Below, one piece after another: positions 29,348-39,469 of a stretch of 64,000 nucleotides of DNA. The notes under the pieces were generated by a model. That model saw only the letters and a program-made list of their open reading frames with translations. It had not been told where the DNA came from and ran no database searches. Origin of the DNA: Affinirhizobium lemnae (GTDB lineage: Bacteria > Pseudomonadota > Alphaproteobacteria > Rhizobiales > Rhizobiaceae); contig NZ_JALJQZ010000003.1 in NCBI RefSeq assembly GCF_022968395.1, positions 124,001 to 188,000 of the forward strand. The letters run 5' to 3'. The position numbers were made by a program, and so were the translations under genes. Each line of letters begins with the position of its first letter. Position 1 is the stretch's first letter.

Positions 29348-30481
29348 TCAAGCAGCGTAGGCAGTCTGATCTGCGTATGCGCGGGCCATATCCCTGTATT
29401 CCTGGCGCTGCAGTGACTCGACAATGTCCAGAAGCTCGTTGATGCTGGTGTAGGTATCAACCGTGCGCGGATACCGTTCGATCAATGCATCGAAGATCCC
29501 CTCGCCGCTGCCATGAAACTCACGCACTTTCTCGCGCCAGAGCGAGGTCGCCTCTACGAAGACTTCCGATATTTCACGAGACAATCCGCAGGCTTCATAC
29601 AGAGCGCGGATTGCATGTCGACGACCAGTCGCCATGATCGAGCGAACGCGGCGATCGTCCAGGCCAGAAAGATCGGTGATCGCAGCAGCAAAGAATTCGA
29701 TCCGTCCCGAGCATAGCGCGTGCATGAGGAAAGCCGACGTGAGGCGGCCATCTTCACGCATCGTCTGAACCAGCAGCGGAATTTCATCCGACAGAGCGTT
29801 TCCGACAAGACGCAGCGTGGCGAGCGTAGCCGCCTCTTCAGTCAGGTATGCAATGCGCGGTGCACTCAACGTGGCCTGAACCAGCAGCGAACCAGCTAAA
29901 GCGCGACTGATCTCGCGGACCAGAACATCGCGCGCTTCCGCAGGGAGATCTTCGCGGTCCAGAAGCAGGTTACGCACCTCGCAACTACGGGCGTGGCGCT
30001 CTGCCAGCCGCTTGAGAACGTATCGGGAGAGCTCGGCGGAATCGTTTTCCAACAGGATTACCGCCTCAGCCGTATCACCAATCTCGGCAATCGCAGCGGC
30101 AACACCGCGGCCCAGTTCGGGACGGGCCGCAATCAAGCCGCGGGTCATGCTGGACCCTCTACCAGCGATATCCACGAGATCCATATCCGTCAGTACCGGT
30201 GAAAACGTAATGACGGGGCAGGCGATATCCGGCTGGTCCTCCGCCAGCGCCAGAATGACGGCACGTGGTGCTGACGGCTCTTCAGCAAGGCTCTCGGAAA
30301 GCGCGAAGCGAACGGCTGACGAGGGGTCATCCAGCAGGTGGATCATTGCGTGCAAGGCAGCCTGCTTTTGCGGATCATCTGACCGAAGACGAAAATAGGC
30401 GGCAGCCAATGCGCGCGCTGCTTTCGCGCGGTCTGCCGCGCCTGCTGTTTCCGCCCATCGCAAAAAAGCCTGGATAATCAA
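29348..30481 (-). CDS. DUF2336 (HEAT-like helical repeat) protein
   Basis: About 377 residues, all-helical, with repeated HEAT-like units. It contains AIHLLDDPSSAVRFALSES-like elements (here MIHLLDDPSSAVRFALSE), VLALAEDQPDIACPVI-like segments and PELGRGVAAAIAEIGD. This is typical of the alphaproteobacterial DUF2336 family. The frame is open to TTG 30538; TTG 30481, preceded by GGGGTAGG, gives the family-like start IIQAFLRWAETA. Such proteins are thought to act in signalling scaffolds, but no function is shown here. No operon partner. Confidence 0.8.
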   Translation of the reverse strand: MIIQAFLRWAETAGAADRAKAARALAAAYFRLRSDDPQKQAALHAMIHLLDDPSSAVRFALSESLAEEPSAPRAVILALAEDQPDIACPVITFSPVLTDMDLVDIAGRGSSMTRGLIAARPELGRGVAAAIAEIGDTAEAVILLENDSAELSRYVLKRLAERHARSCEVRNLLLDREDLPAEARDVLVREISRALAGSLLVQATLSAPRIAYLTEEAATLATLRLVGNALSDEIPLLVQTMREDGRLTSAFLMHALCSGRIEFFAAAITDLSGLDDRRVRSIMATGRRHAIRALYEACGLSREISEVFVEATSLWREKVREFHGSGEGIFDALIERYPRTVDTYTSINELLDIVESLQRQEYRDMARAYADQTAYAA

Positions 30482-30740
30482 CTGACCTACCCCAAACGCC
30501 GGAGCGACTCTACGCTCTCCATTCGTCCATGAGGCCAAGCTAGTCAGAAATAGTTTACGATCGGTTCACCATACGCCTTAAGAATCAAGAAAAGAGACCA
30601 CCAAACTTCTATTTCCGTTTATTAACACCATGCATTGCAACCTCTGAGCAAACCATGTTTCGATGGCAGAACAGACATGATGGAACATAAGACACTGAGG
30701 TCGCAACTTATCATAAGGCGTCGCTAATACTCAACGTTTG

Positions 30741-31346
30741 CTATCGGGTCGGTCTTTGTAGTTGGAAGACATCGCTGCCACCATCCGCATAATCCATATA
30801 GCCCATACGGGCGACGGGTTTTGCCAAACCCATGTCGATGCGGCCGTCCCGGAGAATAGCTTCACTGATATGGATGCCGACCACCTGACCGAACACAATA
30901 ACCGATTCGGACATGGTTTCATTCAAGCCCTTTGGTCGAAGGACCTCCGTCACCTTGCATTCGAGCGCAGCATAGGCCTCGGCCACGTATGGAGCATCCA
31001 CCAGCTCACCAAATTTCGGCGTCAGCCCAGCAAGATCGAATTCGTTGACACCATAGGGCACCGGCGCAGAGGATGCGTTCATCGGTTCGATGAGATTTCG
31101 GCTGACGAGGCTTGCGGTGAAGACGCCCGTTTCTTCGGCGTTTCGGCTACTGTGTTTCGGCGTACTGGAAGAGAACATCACAATTTTCGGATTGTCCGAA
31201 ACGATGTTGAAAAACGAATAGGGCGAGAGGTTCAGCGAACCATCCCTGCCCTTCGTACCGATCCACCCGATGGGTCGCGGCGCTACAATGGCCTTGAACG
31301 GGTCGTGCGCAAGACCATGCTGGTTGAGATCGGTGGTATAAAACAT
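30741..31346 (-). CDS. Flavin reductase-like FMN-binding protein
   Basis: A 201-residue protein of the flavin reductase split-barrel family: KAIVAPRPIGWIGTKGRDGS, NLSPYSFFNIVSDNPKIVMFSS and EETGVFTASLVSRNLIEPMN. Members bind FMN and often reduce free flavin or act on small aromatic substrates. The ATG at 31346 lies inside the nitroreductase stop (TGATG), so the two flavoproteins are translationally coupled and may share reductant or substrate. Confidence 0.88.
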   Translation of the reverse strand: MFYTTDLNQHGLAHDPFKAIVAPRPIGWIGTKGRDGSLNLSPYSFFNIVSDNPKIVMFSSSTPKHSSRNAEETGVFTASLVSRNLIEPMNASSAPVPYGVNEFDLAGLTPKFGELVDAPYVAEAYAALECKVTEVLRPKGLNETMSESVIVFGQVVGIHISEAILRDGRIDMGLAKPVARMGYMDYADGGSDVFQLQRPTR

Positions 31347-31933
31347 CACTCGCTTGCCTCACCGACCCAGCTGACGATATCCTTGAGTTCAGGGCGCGGA
31401 CGGTCGGTTTGCGGGAACGTCGTGGAGCCGATGTAGACCAAGCCGGCGATTTTTTCTTGCCGCTTCACGCCAAGAGCGGCCTTGGCATCGACGTCATAGG
31501 CGACCCATTCGCTCAGCCAATTGGCGGCATAACCATGGGCATTGGCCGCCATGAACAGGTTGAGGCAGACGGCGCCGGCAGACAATTCCTGTTCCCAGAC
31601 CGGGATCTTGACGTGCTCCGCCGCAGTGCTGACCACAGCAATGACGACCGGAGAACGCGTCAAGCGCGACCGCTCGATCTGCCGGGCTTCTTCGGTCATT
31701 TCGGGGTTCTTCTTCAGAGCAATGGCCAGAAGCTGCTCGCCGAGCTCTGCCCTCGCCTGTCCCCGATAAACGATGAAGCGCCAGGGAGCGAGCTTGCCGT
31801 GATCAGGAACGCGTGAGGCGAGCGTCAGGATCTGCTCCAGCTCGGTCCGGTCCGGGCCCGGTTCCGTCATCTGGAGCGCAGGAATGGATCGACGCGTGCT
31901 GAGATAATCGAAGAGTGGCTTCTGAATGGGCAT
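31346..31933 (-). CDS. Nitroreductase-family FMN oxidoreductase
   Basis: A 195-residue nitroreductase. The N-terminal FMN-contact motif is [11 protein letters not shown]. Later segments [39 protein letters not shown] and [10 protein letters not shown] are typical of YdjA-like members. These reduce nitro compounds, quinones or flavins with NAD(P)H. It is the first gene of a two-gene operon with the flavin reductase-like protein (TGATG overlap). Confidence 0.9.
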   Translation of the reverse strand: MPIQKPLFDYLSTRRSIPALQMTEPGPDRTELEQILTLASRVPDHGKLAPWRFIVYRGQARAELGEQLLAIALKKNPEMTEEARQIERSRLTRSPVVIAVVSTAAEHVKIPVWEQELSAGAVCLNLFMAANAHGYAANWLSEWVAYDVDAKAALGVKRQEKIAGLVYIGSTTFPQTDRPRPELKDIVSWVGEASE

Positions 31934-32028
31934 CCGACGACTCTGTGAATGGAGGGATCTTGAAATTGCCGCTAGGTTGGTTTTGAAGTGACGTTTCGGA
32001 ATTCAAGAGTCAACGGTCAGCAACCACT

Positions 32029-32997
32029 ATGAACGCAGTTTCTCGGAAGGTCTCGCTCTCGATGGCGCTGCTGGCGGCGCTTGCCCTGGCGCCATCCGCT
32101 CAAGCTCAGGACGCATTCCAGCCTTTCAAGCAGTTGGAAGGCACGCCAAAGATGCCGAAGCTGAATGCTTTTACCGCGCCATCTGCCCGTAAGGTTCCGG
32201 CCCTGCGCGATGTGACGCTGGAAGCGAAGTTGACGGCAGATGGAACATCTCTCCAGACCGGGCTCAACTGGCGTGTGTTCAGCCCGAGCCCCGGCCCGGA
32301 TGGCAAGCTTCAGCTTGTTGCCTCCTCGGAAGGCGGCGAAGCCCATCTTCAGCTGGCGCCAGGTGATTATTTCGTCAACGTCGCATTCGGACGCGCTGGA
32401 ATCACAAAGCGGCTGAGTGTTCCGGAAAATGGTGACGTCAAGAAGCTGTCCTTCGTTCTTGATGCGGGCGGCCTTGTGTTGAACGCAGTTGCGGGCACTG
32501 ATCAACGGATACAGGCCAACAAGCTGAAGTTCTCGATCTATTCCGCGGAGGTGCGCGAAGACGGCGAGCGTGCGCTTGTGATGGCCAATGTAAAGCCAAA
32601 CACGATCATCCGGCTGAATACCGGCACATATCACATTGTTTCAGAATATGGCGATATCAACGCCAGCGTTCGGGCTGACCTTCAGGTGGAGGCAGGCAAG
32701 TTGACCGAGGCGACGCTGCAGCACAAGGCGGCGCAGATTACCCTGAAGCTTGTTTCCCAGCACGGCGGCGAAGCCGTGGCTGATACCGCATGGTCCGTGC
32801 TGACTGCCGGTGGCGACGTGGTGAGTGAAAGCGTCAGCGCCTTTACAACCATGGTGCTGGCGGAGGGCGAATATACCGCCGTCGCCCGTAACAAGGACAA
32901 GATCTATCAGCGAGAGTTCACCGTTCAATCCGGCAAGAACGCGGATATCGAAGTTTCCATGAAGGAACAACAGGCGTCCGTCGTCGGTCAGGATTGA
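32029..32997 (+). CDS. Secreted protein with tandem beta-sandwich-like repeats, hypothetical
   Basis: A 322-residue protein with a clear signal peptide (SLSMALLAALALAPSAQAQD). The mature part has three similar ~90-residue units, each with an LxWxVxS-like strand followed by an xxLxxGxYxVxx strand. Examples are NWRVFSPSPG / LQLAPGDYFVNVAFG, KFSIYSAEV / IRLNTGTYHIVSEYG and AWSVLTAGGDV / MVLAEGEYTAVARN. This is the pattern of carboxypeptidase-regulatory-like beta sandwiches. Probably periplasmic or surface; role unknown. Shares a bidirectional terminator with thrS. Confidence 0.7.
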   Translation: MNAVSRKVSLSMALLAALALAPSAQAQDAFQPFKQLEGTPKMPKLNAFTAPSARKVPALRDVTLEAKLTADGTSLQTGLNWRVFSPSPGPDGKLQLVASSEGGEAHLQLAPGDYFVNVAFGRAGITKRLSVPENGDVKKLSFVLDAGGLVLNAVAGTDQRIQANKLKFSIYSAEVREDGERALVMANVKPNTIIRLNTGTYHIVSEYGDINASVRADLQVEAGKLTEATLQHKAAQITLKLVSQHGGEAVADTAWSVLTAGGDVVSESVSAFTTMVLAEGEYTAVARNKDKIYQREFTVQSGKNADIEVSMKEQQASVVGQD

Positions 32998-33020
32998 TCC
33001 CCGCGATCGCTTGAAACAAA

Positions 33021-33056
33021 AACCCCGGTGGATCGCTCCACCGGGGTTATTTGTTT
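33021..33056 (+). terminator. Strong bidirectional terminator
   Basis: AACCCCGGTGGA (33021-33032) pairs with TCCACCGGGGTT (33037-33048) with a four-base loop. T-rich sequence follows on the forward strand (TTATTTGTTTT) and TTTTTGTTT on the reverse strand. It serves the secreted-protein gene and the convergent thrS. Confidence 0.9.
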
Positions 33057-35077
33057 TACTCGGCAGCCATCTTGCGTGCTGCTTGACGCCGCTTGACATC
33101 CGGCGGCGTTGCTTCTTCCGAAAGCGATGCAATGGCATCTTCCAGCGACATCGGTGTCTGTGCCTGCGAACCCAGGCGGCGGATGTTGACCGAGCGGTTT
33201 TCGGCTTCCTGACGACCACAGACAATGATGACCGGCACCTTCGTGACCGAATGCTCGCGGATCTTGTAGTTGATCTTCTCGTTGCGGAAGTCCTCTTCCA
33301 CGATCAGGCCCGCATCGCGCAGTTGCTGGGCAACCTCGCGGCCATAATCATCCGCATCGGAGGTGATCGTTGCGACGACCACCTGAAGCGGTGCAAACCA
33401 CAGCGGCATATGCCCGGCGAAGTTCTCGATCAGGATCCCGAGGAAGCGCTCCATCGAGCCGCAGATGGCGCGGTGGATCATGACGGGCTGGGTCTTTTCC
33501 GAGTTCGCATCGATGTAGAAGGCACCGAAGCGCTCTGGAAGGTTGAAGTCAACTTGAGTCGTTCCGCACTGCCAGTCACGGCCGATAGCGTCCTTCAGAG
33601 TGTACTCGAACTTCGGCCCGTAAAACGCGCCCTCACCTGGCAAAATTCCGGTTTTGATGCGCCCGCCAGACTGCTCTTCAATCGTCTTGAGAACGTCCAT
33701 CATGACCGATTCCGCGCGGTCCCAAAGCTCGTCGGATCCAACGCGCTTTTCTGGACGGGTGGAGAGCTTCACCACGACTTCCTTGAAGCCGAAGTCCTCA
33801 TAGACCGACAGGATGAGATCATTGATGCGCAGGCATTCGGCTGCCATCTGCTCTTCCGTGCAGAATACGTGGGCATCGTCCTGCGTGAAGCCGCGAACGC
33901 GCATCAACCCATGCAATGCGCCGGATGCTTCGTAACGATGAACGAGACCAAATTCCGCAAGGCGAACAGGCATTTCACGGTAAGACTTCAAGCCATGCTT
34001 GAAGATCTGGACGTGACCCGGGCAGTTCATCGGCTTCAAGGCGAAGACGCGATTATCGGCTTCCTTGTCATCCGGATGGGTAAACGCGTAAGCCGATTTC
34101 ACAGCGAACATGTTTTCCTGATACCAGCCCCAGTGACCGGAGGTTTCCCATAGCGAGGCATCCAGCACCTGCGGTGCATTGACCTCTTCATAGGTGTTGG
34201 CCAGACGGCGGCGCATGTAGGCGGTCAGGGTCTGGAACATGCGCCAGCCCTTGCCATGCCAGAACACGACGCCCGGACCTTCTTCCTGGAAATGGAACAG
34301 GTCCATCTCGCGGCCAAGCTTACGGTGATCGCGCTTCTCGGCTTCCGCAAGTACATGCAGGTATTGATCTAGTTGCTCCTGCTCTGCCCAGGCGGTGCCG
34401 TAGATACGGGTCAGCATCGGACGGGTGGAATCACCGCGCCAATAGGCACCGGCCACCTTCATGAGCTTGAAGGCCGTCCCAATCTGTCCGGTCGAGGCCA
34501 TGTGCGGACCACGGCAAAGGTCGAACCAGTCGCCCTGCGCATAGATCTTGACGTCTTGATCTTCCGGGATCGCATCAACGAGCTCGACCTTGAAGCTCTC
34601 ACCCTTGGCAGCAAACACATCCTTGGTTTTCTGACGGGACCAGACTTCCTTGGTGAAGGGTTTGTTGCGACCAATGATCTCCTTCATCTTCTTTTCGATC
34701 TTTGGCAGATCGTCAGGCGTGAAGGGCCAGTCTTCCCTGGTGTCTGGGTGAACGCGCTTGAAGTCGTAGTAGAAGCCGTTTTCGATCACCGGGCCGATCG
34801 TGACTTGCGTGCCGGGCCAAAGCTCCTGGACGGCTTCTGCCATCACGTGCGCGGCGTCATGGCGAATGAGTTCCAGAGCGCGCGGATCCGTGCGGGTAAT
34901 GATCTCGATCTTGCCGTCGGAGACAGGGTCCGACAGGTCGCGGACTTCGCCGTCGATCGCAATGGCGATGGCCTTCTTGGCAAGCGACTTCGAGATGGAC
35001 TCAGCGACCGCAAGCCCGGTCGCACCGGCTTCATACGAACGGACAGAGCCATCAGGGAATGTGAGGGAAACGGACAT
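33056..35077 (-). CDS. thrS: Threonyl-tRNA synthetase
   Basis: A 673-residue class II synthetase with the usual domains. The N-terminal TGS domain starts [19 protein letters not shown]. The editing domain has [12 protein letters not shown] and the Cys-His motif DLCRGPHM. The catalytic core has motif 2 [21 protein letters not shown] and zinc ligands in KPMNCPGHV. The C-terminal anticodon domain begins near [17 protein letters not shown] lies before ATG 35077. No leader regulatory RNA was recognised upstream. Confidence 0.97.
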   Translation of the reverse strand: MSVSLTFPDGSVRSYEAGATGLAVAESISKSLAKKAIAIAIDGEVRDLSDPVSDGKIEIITRTDPRALELIRHDAAHVMAEAVQELWPGTQVTIGPVIENGFYYDFKRVHPDTREDWPFTPDDLPKIEKKMKEIIGRNKPFTKEVWSRQKTKDVFAAKGESFKVELVDAIPEDQDVKIYAQGDWFDLCRGPHMASTGQIGTAFKLMKVAGAYWRGDSTRPMLTRIYGTAWAEQEQLDQYLHVLAEAEKRDHRKLGREMDLFHFQEEGPGVVFWHGKGWRMFQTLTAYMRRRLANTYEEVNAPQVLDASLWETSGHWGWYQENMFAVKSAYAFTHPDDKEADNRVFALKPMNCPGHVQIFKHGLKSYREMPVRLAEFGLVHRYEASGALHGLMRVRGFTQDDAHVFCTEEQMAAECLRINDLILSVYEDFGFKEVVVKLSTRPEKRVGSDELWDRAESVMMDVLKTIEEQSGGRIKTGILPGEGAFYGPKFEYTLKDAIGRDWQCGTTQVDFNLPERFGAFYIDANSEKTQPVMIHRAICGSMERFLGILIENFAGHMPLWFAPLQVVVATITSDADDYGREVAQQLRDAGLIVEEDFRNEKINYKIREHSVTKVPVIIVCGRQEAENRSVNIRRLGSQAQTPMSLEDAIASLSEEATPPDVKRRQAARKMAAE

Positions 35078-35197
35078 TATATTCTCCTGTTATCCAGTCC
35101 CGCCAACGAATGCGGGTGGGTAAATCGCGCCGCTTATTACGGCATCCAACGCGCGCGTAGATACCCGCGAAAGCCCGGCGAGTAAAGGCTAGGCTGG

Positions 35198-35623
35198 TTA
35201 GCTCCTGTAGCCCCAAAACGCCAGCGCGCCTTCCGGCAACTGGCCCAGCAGCGCCCTCAGCTTTGTCTCATCCACATGGCGACGAATCGCGGTCGTCACA
35301 TCCTCAATTGCCGAGGGGGTTGAGAGATTGTGGTTGTGGCGCAACTGGCGCACTTCAGCCATCATCTGCTCATGGGTCTCGAAAGGCTTCAGCGGCTCAT
35401 CCGTATTCCAGTCACTCACGAAAATGGCGCGAACGACGGGCGGCAGAATGCCAGCAAACTCAATAGCCTGCGGCAGTGTCAACCGGCGTCGAAAAACCTG
35501 CAAAACGGCCTGCAACATCGTGTAGGCCTGATGCCGGGTTTTCAAAAGAGATATGTCCAGCAGATCAGACATGAAGGCGTCGAAATCCGTCGATGCCTGA
35601 AAATATTCCATCGGCATCGGCAT
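35198..35623 (-). CDS. DUF2267 family protein
   Basis: A 141-residue protein of the DUF2267 family, recognised by LLDISLLKTRHQAYTMLQAV, RRRLTLPQAIEFAGILPPVV and AIFVSDWN. Function unknown, likely cytosolic. ATG 35623 is chosen because CAGGAG lies upstream with a good spacing; the frame is open to 35755 but that part overlaps yidD. It follows yidD closely, so the scaffold-like gene, yidD and this gene may be co-transcribed. Confidence 0.8.
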   Translation of the reverse strand: MPMPMEYFQASTDFDAFMSDLLDISLLKTRHQAYTMLQAVLQVFRRRLTLPQAIEFAGILPPVVRAIFVSDWNTDEPLKPFETHEQMMAEVRQLRHNHNLSTPSAIEDVTTAIRRHVDETKLRALLGQLPEGALAFWGYRS

Positions 35624-35628
35624 GACGG

Positions 35629-36015
35629 TTACTCCTGTTTTGTAGGTGCTGTGGTTGGAGCTGCGCGACTGTAGCGCCAGGGTGTCCACCATCGTTGGTG
35701 TTCTGCCATCCTCTCCGGCACGGGATCCAGCCCGGACGAGCCGAATGGCCCGCAACGGGCAAAGCGGTAGGCCGTCATCCAGCCACCGAACCAGAGACCA
35801 TGACGCGCGACCGCCTCATAACCGAACTCTGAACATGTAGGGATGTGACGACAGGAATTGCCGATGAAGCCGGAGAGCGTCAACTGATAGAGGCGGATCA
35901 GGCCCATTCCGACAAGACGATCGGGCGTTTTGCGAAAAGGACCGGACCAGTTCCGACTTCTTCTCCGCGGCTTTTCATCCTCGTCATCATGCAGACCAGA
36001 ACAGTGCTGGCACAT
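35629..36015 (-). CDS. yidD: Membrane protein insertion efficiency factor YidD
   Basis: A 128-residue protein with the compact YidD core: LIRLYQLTLSGFIGNSCRHI, PTCSEFGYEAVARHG and FGGWMTAYRFARCGPF, including the invariant Cys residues. Basic, likely attached to the inner face of the membrane, where it helps YidC. An N-terminal extension of ~35 basic/acidic residues and a short C-tail are alphaproteobacterial features. It starts three bases after the stop of the Fe-S scaffold-like gene. Confidence 0.9.
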   Translation of the reverse strand: MCQHCSGLHDDEDEKPRRRSRNWSGPFRKTPDRLVGMGLIRLYQLTLSGFIGNSCRHIPTCSEFGYEAVARHGLWFGGWMTAYRFARCGPFGSSGLDPVPERMAEHQRWWTPWRYSRAAPTTAPTKQE

Positions 36016-36018
36016 AAG

Positions 36019-36462
36019 TCAGACCGCCTGCGGCTGCGCTTTGGCTTCAATCTGATCGAGACAGTCTACCACGGCATCGAAGGTCAACATGGTCGAGGCA
36101 TGTCGGGCCTTGTAGTCCTTCACGGGTTTCAGAACACGCATTTCCTCAAAACGACCGATGGGTCCTTCACCATCCTCCTTCAGCATGGCCAGCATGTCCC
36201 GACGTGCCTGACGAATTTCGTCAACAGATGCGCCAACGACCACCCGCGCCATGGCCGATGAAGACGCCTGCCCTAAAGCGCAGGCGCGCACCTGATGCGC
36301 GAAGTCGGTCACGACCCCATCGCGCACCTTCAGAAAGACGCGCACCTTCGAGCCGCAGAGCTTCGAGTGCTTTTCGCTGGTCGCATCTGCATCATCGAGC
36401 GTACCGGCACGCTGGATGTTGCCTGCCAGTTCGAGAATTCGACTGTTGTAAATATCGTCCAT
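36019..36462 (-). CDS. IscU/NifU-N-like Fe-S scaffold family protein with altered ligands
   Basis: A 147-residue protein of the IscU/SufU/NifU N-terminal fold. The first two cluster cysteines are kept, Cys36 in SKLCGSKVRV and Cys61 in RACALGQASSSA. The third position, normally His-Cys before the last helix, reads ARHASTML (His121-Ala122), so that Cys is missing; a later Cys134 may or may not replace it. AGGATT precedes ATG 36462. It may bind iron or assist assembly rather than act as a full scaffold. Operon with yidD. Confidence 0.75.
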   Translation of the reverse strand: MDDIYNSRILELAGNIQRAGTLDDADATSEKHSKLCGSKVRVFLKVRDGVVTDFAHQVRACALGQASSSAMARVVVGASVDEIRQARRDMLAMLKEDGEGPIGRFEEMRVLKPVKDYKARHASTMLTFDAVVDCLDQIEAKAQPQAV

Positions 36463-36730
36463 GCCGAAGAATCCTGACGCTTCCTGCGTCGCTTGCCAGT
36501 GGACAGTGTGTGCTTCAGCCCGCCGACTGGTCGTCCCTAGTCTCATGCTCTATATGATGCCGGAAACGATCGGTTCAAGAAACATGTTTCGCCAAGTCTT
36601 CAATCGAGAGTAACTCGTATCTTGTAAAAAGGGATCCGACAGGTCAGATAACGCGTAGCCTGCTTTGAACGTCATTGCAGTTCAAAGAACTTCGGCAGGT
36701 GCGGCCTTGAACCGCACGGGAGATATGAAC

Positions 36731-37339
36731 ATGGATTCAGTCGTGAAGAATTTCCCTGCGGGGCAGAAGCAACCTCGCCCGACACAGCAAGAGGCCGAGG
36801 ATGCGGTGCGCGTTCTGCTGCGCTGGGCCGGTGACGATCCGTCCCGCGAGGGCCTCATCGATACGCCGAAGCGCGTCGCCAAATCCTATCGTGAACTCTT
36901 CGGTGGTTACGATCAGTCGCCAGAGGAAATTCTTGGCCGTACCTTCGAGGAGGTCGGCGGCTATGACGACATGGTCCTTGTAAAGGACATTCCGTTCTAT
37001 TCCCATTGCGAGCACCACATGGTGCCAATTATCGGCAAGGCTCACGTGGCTTACCTGCCGAAGGGCCGTGTACTGGGGCTATCAAAGATTGCCCGCCTCG
37101 TGGAAGTGTTTGGCCGCCGATTGCAGACGCAGGAAAACATGACCGCGCAAGTCGCTCAGGCGATACAGTCCGGTCTGGCACCGCGCGGCGTTGCGGTGAT
37201 GATCGAAGCGGAGCACATGTGCATGGCCATGCGCGGCATCCAGAAGCAGGGCTCGACCACGCTTACGACGACATTTACCGGCGAATTCAAGGAAAAGGCT
37301 CAGGAACAGGCCCGTTTTCTCAGCATGATCCGTCGCTGA
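36731..37339 (+). CDS. folE: GTP cyclohydrolase I
   Basis: A 202-residue zinc enzyme for the first step of tetrahydrofolate synthesis. Family motifs: [17 protein letters not shown]-like ([20 protein letters not shown]), zinc ligands in [20 protein letters not shown] and the late Cys in [16 protein letters not shown] at 36718-36722 lies eight bases before ATG 36731; the frame extends upstream to 36665. hisI follows 21 bases later on the same strand. Confidence 0.95.
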   Translation: MDSVVKNFPAGQKQPRPTQQEAEDAVRVLLRWAGDDPSREGLIDTPKRVAKSYRELFGGYDQSPEEILGRTFEEVGGYDDMVLVKDIPFYSHCEHHMVPIIGKAHVAYLPKGRVLGLSKIARLVEVFGRRLQTQENMTAQVAQAIQSGLAPRGVAVMIEAEHMCMAMRGIQKQGSTTLTTTFTGEFKEKAQEQARFLSMIRR

Positions 37340-37360
37340 TACAGGCTGACAGAGAGTTAC

Positions 37361-37822
37361 ATGACCATTCAGTTCGACCCGGCGCCCTCAGACAAAGCTC
37401 AACTTGAGGGCTACGGTGTTTTCACGCCGCGCTTTGATGACCATGGTCTGGTGACAGCCATCGTGACAGATCATCGCGATGGTGAACTTCTGATGGTCGC
37501 CCACATGAACAGCGAGGCGCTGGCTCTTACCATCGAGACTGGAATCGCGCACTATTACAGCCGTTCGCGCGCAAAAATCTGGAAGAAGGGCGAAACATCC
37601 GGCAATCTTCAGACCGTGGTCGAGCTTCTGACCGATTGCGATCAGGATGCCGTGTGGCTGAAGGTGCAGGTTGCCGGACATGATGCCAGCTGCCACACCG
37701 GACGTCGCTCATGCTTCTATCGCGCCGTCGAATTGGTGGACGGCGAAGCAAAGGTCAGGATCGTTGATGAGCATCGTCATTTCGATCCAGACGCGATCTA
37801 TTCAGACAAGGGAACCGATTAG
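37361..37822 (+). CDS. hisI: Phosphoribosyl-AMP cyclohydrolase
   Basis: A 153-residue monofunctional HisI (no HisE fusion), opening the purine ring of PR-AMP in histidine synthesis. Signature segments: [37 protein letters not shown] and the zinc/magnesium site [14 protein letters not shown], with Asp and Cys ligands. It lies directly behind folE. Both enzymes open purine rings, although the pairing may only be conserved synteny. Confidence 0.95.
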   Translation: MTIQFDPAPSDKAQLEGYGVFTPRFDDHGLVTAIVTDHRDGELLMVAHMNSEALALTIETGIAHYYSRSRAKIWKKGETSGNLQTVVELLTDCDQDAVWLKVQVAGHDASCHTGRRSCFYRAVELVDGEAKVRIVDEHRHFDPDAIYSDKGTD

Positions 37823-37927
37823 GCAACTGCTTCGTTTTTCGGCAAGTCTGACGGACATGAACTGATTCTAAACCAGTGTCTGCGTTCAATGGTAGTCTGG
37901 CTTACATAGCCTGAAGGGCGGGATCAG

Positions 37928-38887
37928 ATGCTGAACTGGAACTGGAATCGCGGTGAGGCTCCGACATCCGGAGCAGATGCAAATAGTGGCGGCAACAAGC
38001 CGCCTCATACTCCCGAACACAAACCCAAAAAGCCGAAGCTTGCTCTGGCACTCGGCGGCGGTGCCGCCAGAGGCTGGGCGCATATCGGTGTCCTACGCGC
38101 GCTGGAAGAGGCTGGAATTGAGGTCGGCATGGTTGCCGGCACCTCCATCGGTGCGCTGGTGGGCGGTTGCTATCTCGCCGGCAAGCTTGATGAACTCGAA
38201 AACTTCGCGCGCTCGCTTACCATGCGGCGCATCGCCGGCCTTCTGGATCTGACCATTGGCGGCGGCGGCTTGCTGGGTGGAATGCGGCTGACGAAACGCA
38301 TGCAGGAGCATCTCGAAGACGTCGCCATCGAAGACCTTGATCGTCCGTTCGTGGCGGTCGCGACCGAGCTTCACAGTGGTCACGAAGTCTGGATTACGAG
38401 TGGCTCGCTGATCACCGGCCTTCGCGCATCCTACGCACTTCCCGGCATTTTCGAGCCGGTGAAATGCAACAACCGGACGCTTGTGGATGGAGCGCTGGTC
38501 AATCCTGTCCCGACATCTGTCTGCCGGGCCTATGAGCAACCGCTCGTGGTCGCGATCAATCTGAACTATGACATTTTCGGTCGATCCGCCGTCGTCAAAC
38601 ACAATGCCAGCGTTCAGCCCGTTCATCAGGGACAGCACACAAAGGTTCAGGAAGCACGGATTGGGATGACCGGCACGATGGTGCAGGCATTCAACATCAT
38701 TCAGGAGCGAATCTCACGCGCGCGCTTGGCGGGAGACCCACCCGATCTCGCGCTTCATCCACGCCTCAGCGATATAGGTCTTTCCGAATTTCACCGGGCC
38801 GGTGAAGCAATCGACCGCGGCTATCAGGAGGCCCAGAGCCGCATTACCGAACTAAAGCGGATGCAGGAGATATTCACTCTTCCCTGA
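37928..38887 (+). CDS. Patatin-like phospholipase (RssA/NTE type)
   Basis: A 319-residue protein. After a charged leader come the oxyanion segment ALGGGAARGWAHIGVLRALE and the nucleophile elbow VAGTSIGALVGG, where Ser is catalytic. The partner Asp is in TLVDGALVNPVP. These are hallmarks of the RssA-like patatins that act as lipid acyl hydrolases. No signal peptide, so cytosolic or membrane-attached. Converges on the CBS gene. Confidence 0.9.
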   Translation: MLNWNWNRGEAPTSGADANSGGNKPPHTPEHKPKKPKLALALGGGAARGWAHIGVLRALEEAGIEVGMVAGTSIGALVGGCYLAGKLDELENFARSLTMRRIAGLLDLTIGGGGLLGGMRLTKRMQEHLEDVAIEDLDRPFVAVATELHSGHEVWITSGSLITGLRASYALPGIFEPVKCNNRTLVDGALVNPVPTSVCRAYEQPLVVAINLNYDIFGRSAVVKHNASVQPVHQGQHTKVQEARIGMTGTMVQAFNIIQERISRARLAGDPPDLALHPRLSDIGLSEFHRAGEAIDRGYQEAQSRITELKRMQEIFTLP

Positions 38888-38894
38888 AAATGGG

Positions 38895-38916
38895 CAGCCG
38901 CCCCACCGGGCGGCTG
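38895..38916 (+). terminator. Hairpin between convergent patatin and CBS genes
   Basis: CAGCCGCCC (38895-38903) pairs perfectly with GGGCGGCTG (38908-38916), loop four bases. No strong U-tract on either strand (reverse strand has CCCATTTT), so it is a probable but weak bidirectional terminator. Confidence 0.5.
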
Positions 38917-38924
38917 GTGGGTGT

Positions 38925-39359
38925 TCAGCTGGCGATATAGGCCCGGATATGCTCTGCCTCGGCCTCAACTTCCTGAATGCGCGCCTTGACGACGTCGCCG
39001 ATGGAAATGATGCCCGCAAGCTTGCCGCCATTTTCGACAGGTACGTGGCGGAAGCGGCCACTGCTCATGATTTCCATGAGTTCGTTCAAGGTGGTTTCTT
39101 CCCGGCAGCGCGTCACAGACGTTGTCATTGCCGATGAAACCGGATTGGAAAGAGCCGCCTGACCCTCTTTCGCAACACAGCGGACAAGGTCACGCTCCGT
39201 AAAAATCCCGGCAATCCGGTCTTCGAGACTCGTGACGACGATCGCGCCAATGCGCTTCTGCTCTAGGATCTTTGCGACATCCTCAATGGTCGCATCGCGT
39301 GACACAGTCACGACATCCCGGCCTTTTCTATCGAGCATGTGCTTCACGGAGATAGACAT
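38925..39359 (-). CDS. Tandem CBS-domain protein
   Basis: A 144-residue protein made of two CBS motifs. The first (~8-65) has VVTVSRDATIEDVAKILEQ and AGIFTERDLVRCVA. The second (~75-135) has CREETTLNELMEIMSSG and LAGIISIGDVVKARI. Such stand-alone CBS pairs bind adenosyl nucleotides and act as energy sensors for partner proteins. AGGAGG lies five bases before ATG 39359. The partner is not evident. Confidence 0.9.
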   Translation of the reverse strand: MSISVKHMLDRKGRDVVTVSRDATIEDVAKILEQKRIGAIVVTSLEDRIAGIFTERDLVRCVAKEGQAALSNPVSSAMTTSVTRCREETTLNELMEIMSSGRFRHVPVENGGKLAGIISIGDVVKARIQEVEAEAEHIRAYIAS

Positions 39360-39469
39360 CAATTCCTCCTATTGATCAGCTCTTCGAAACCTTTGATTCG
39401 CTCCTCCAAGCGTTTCGAAAGTCCTACGATGGTGCTCCTCAATGGAACGGATTGCAAGAAGCGCAGGCT

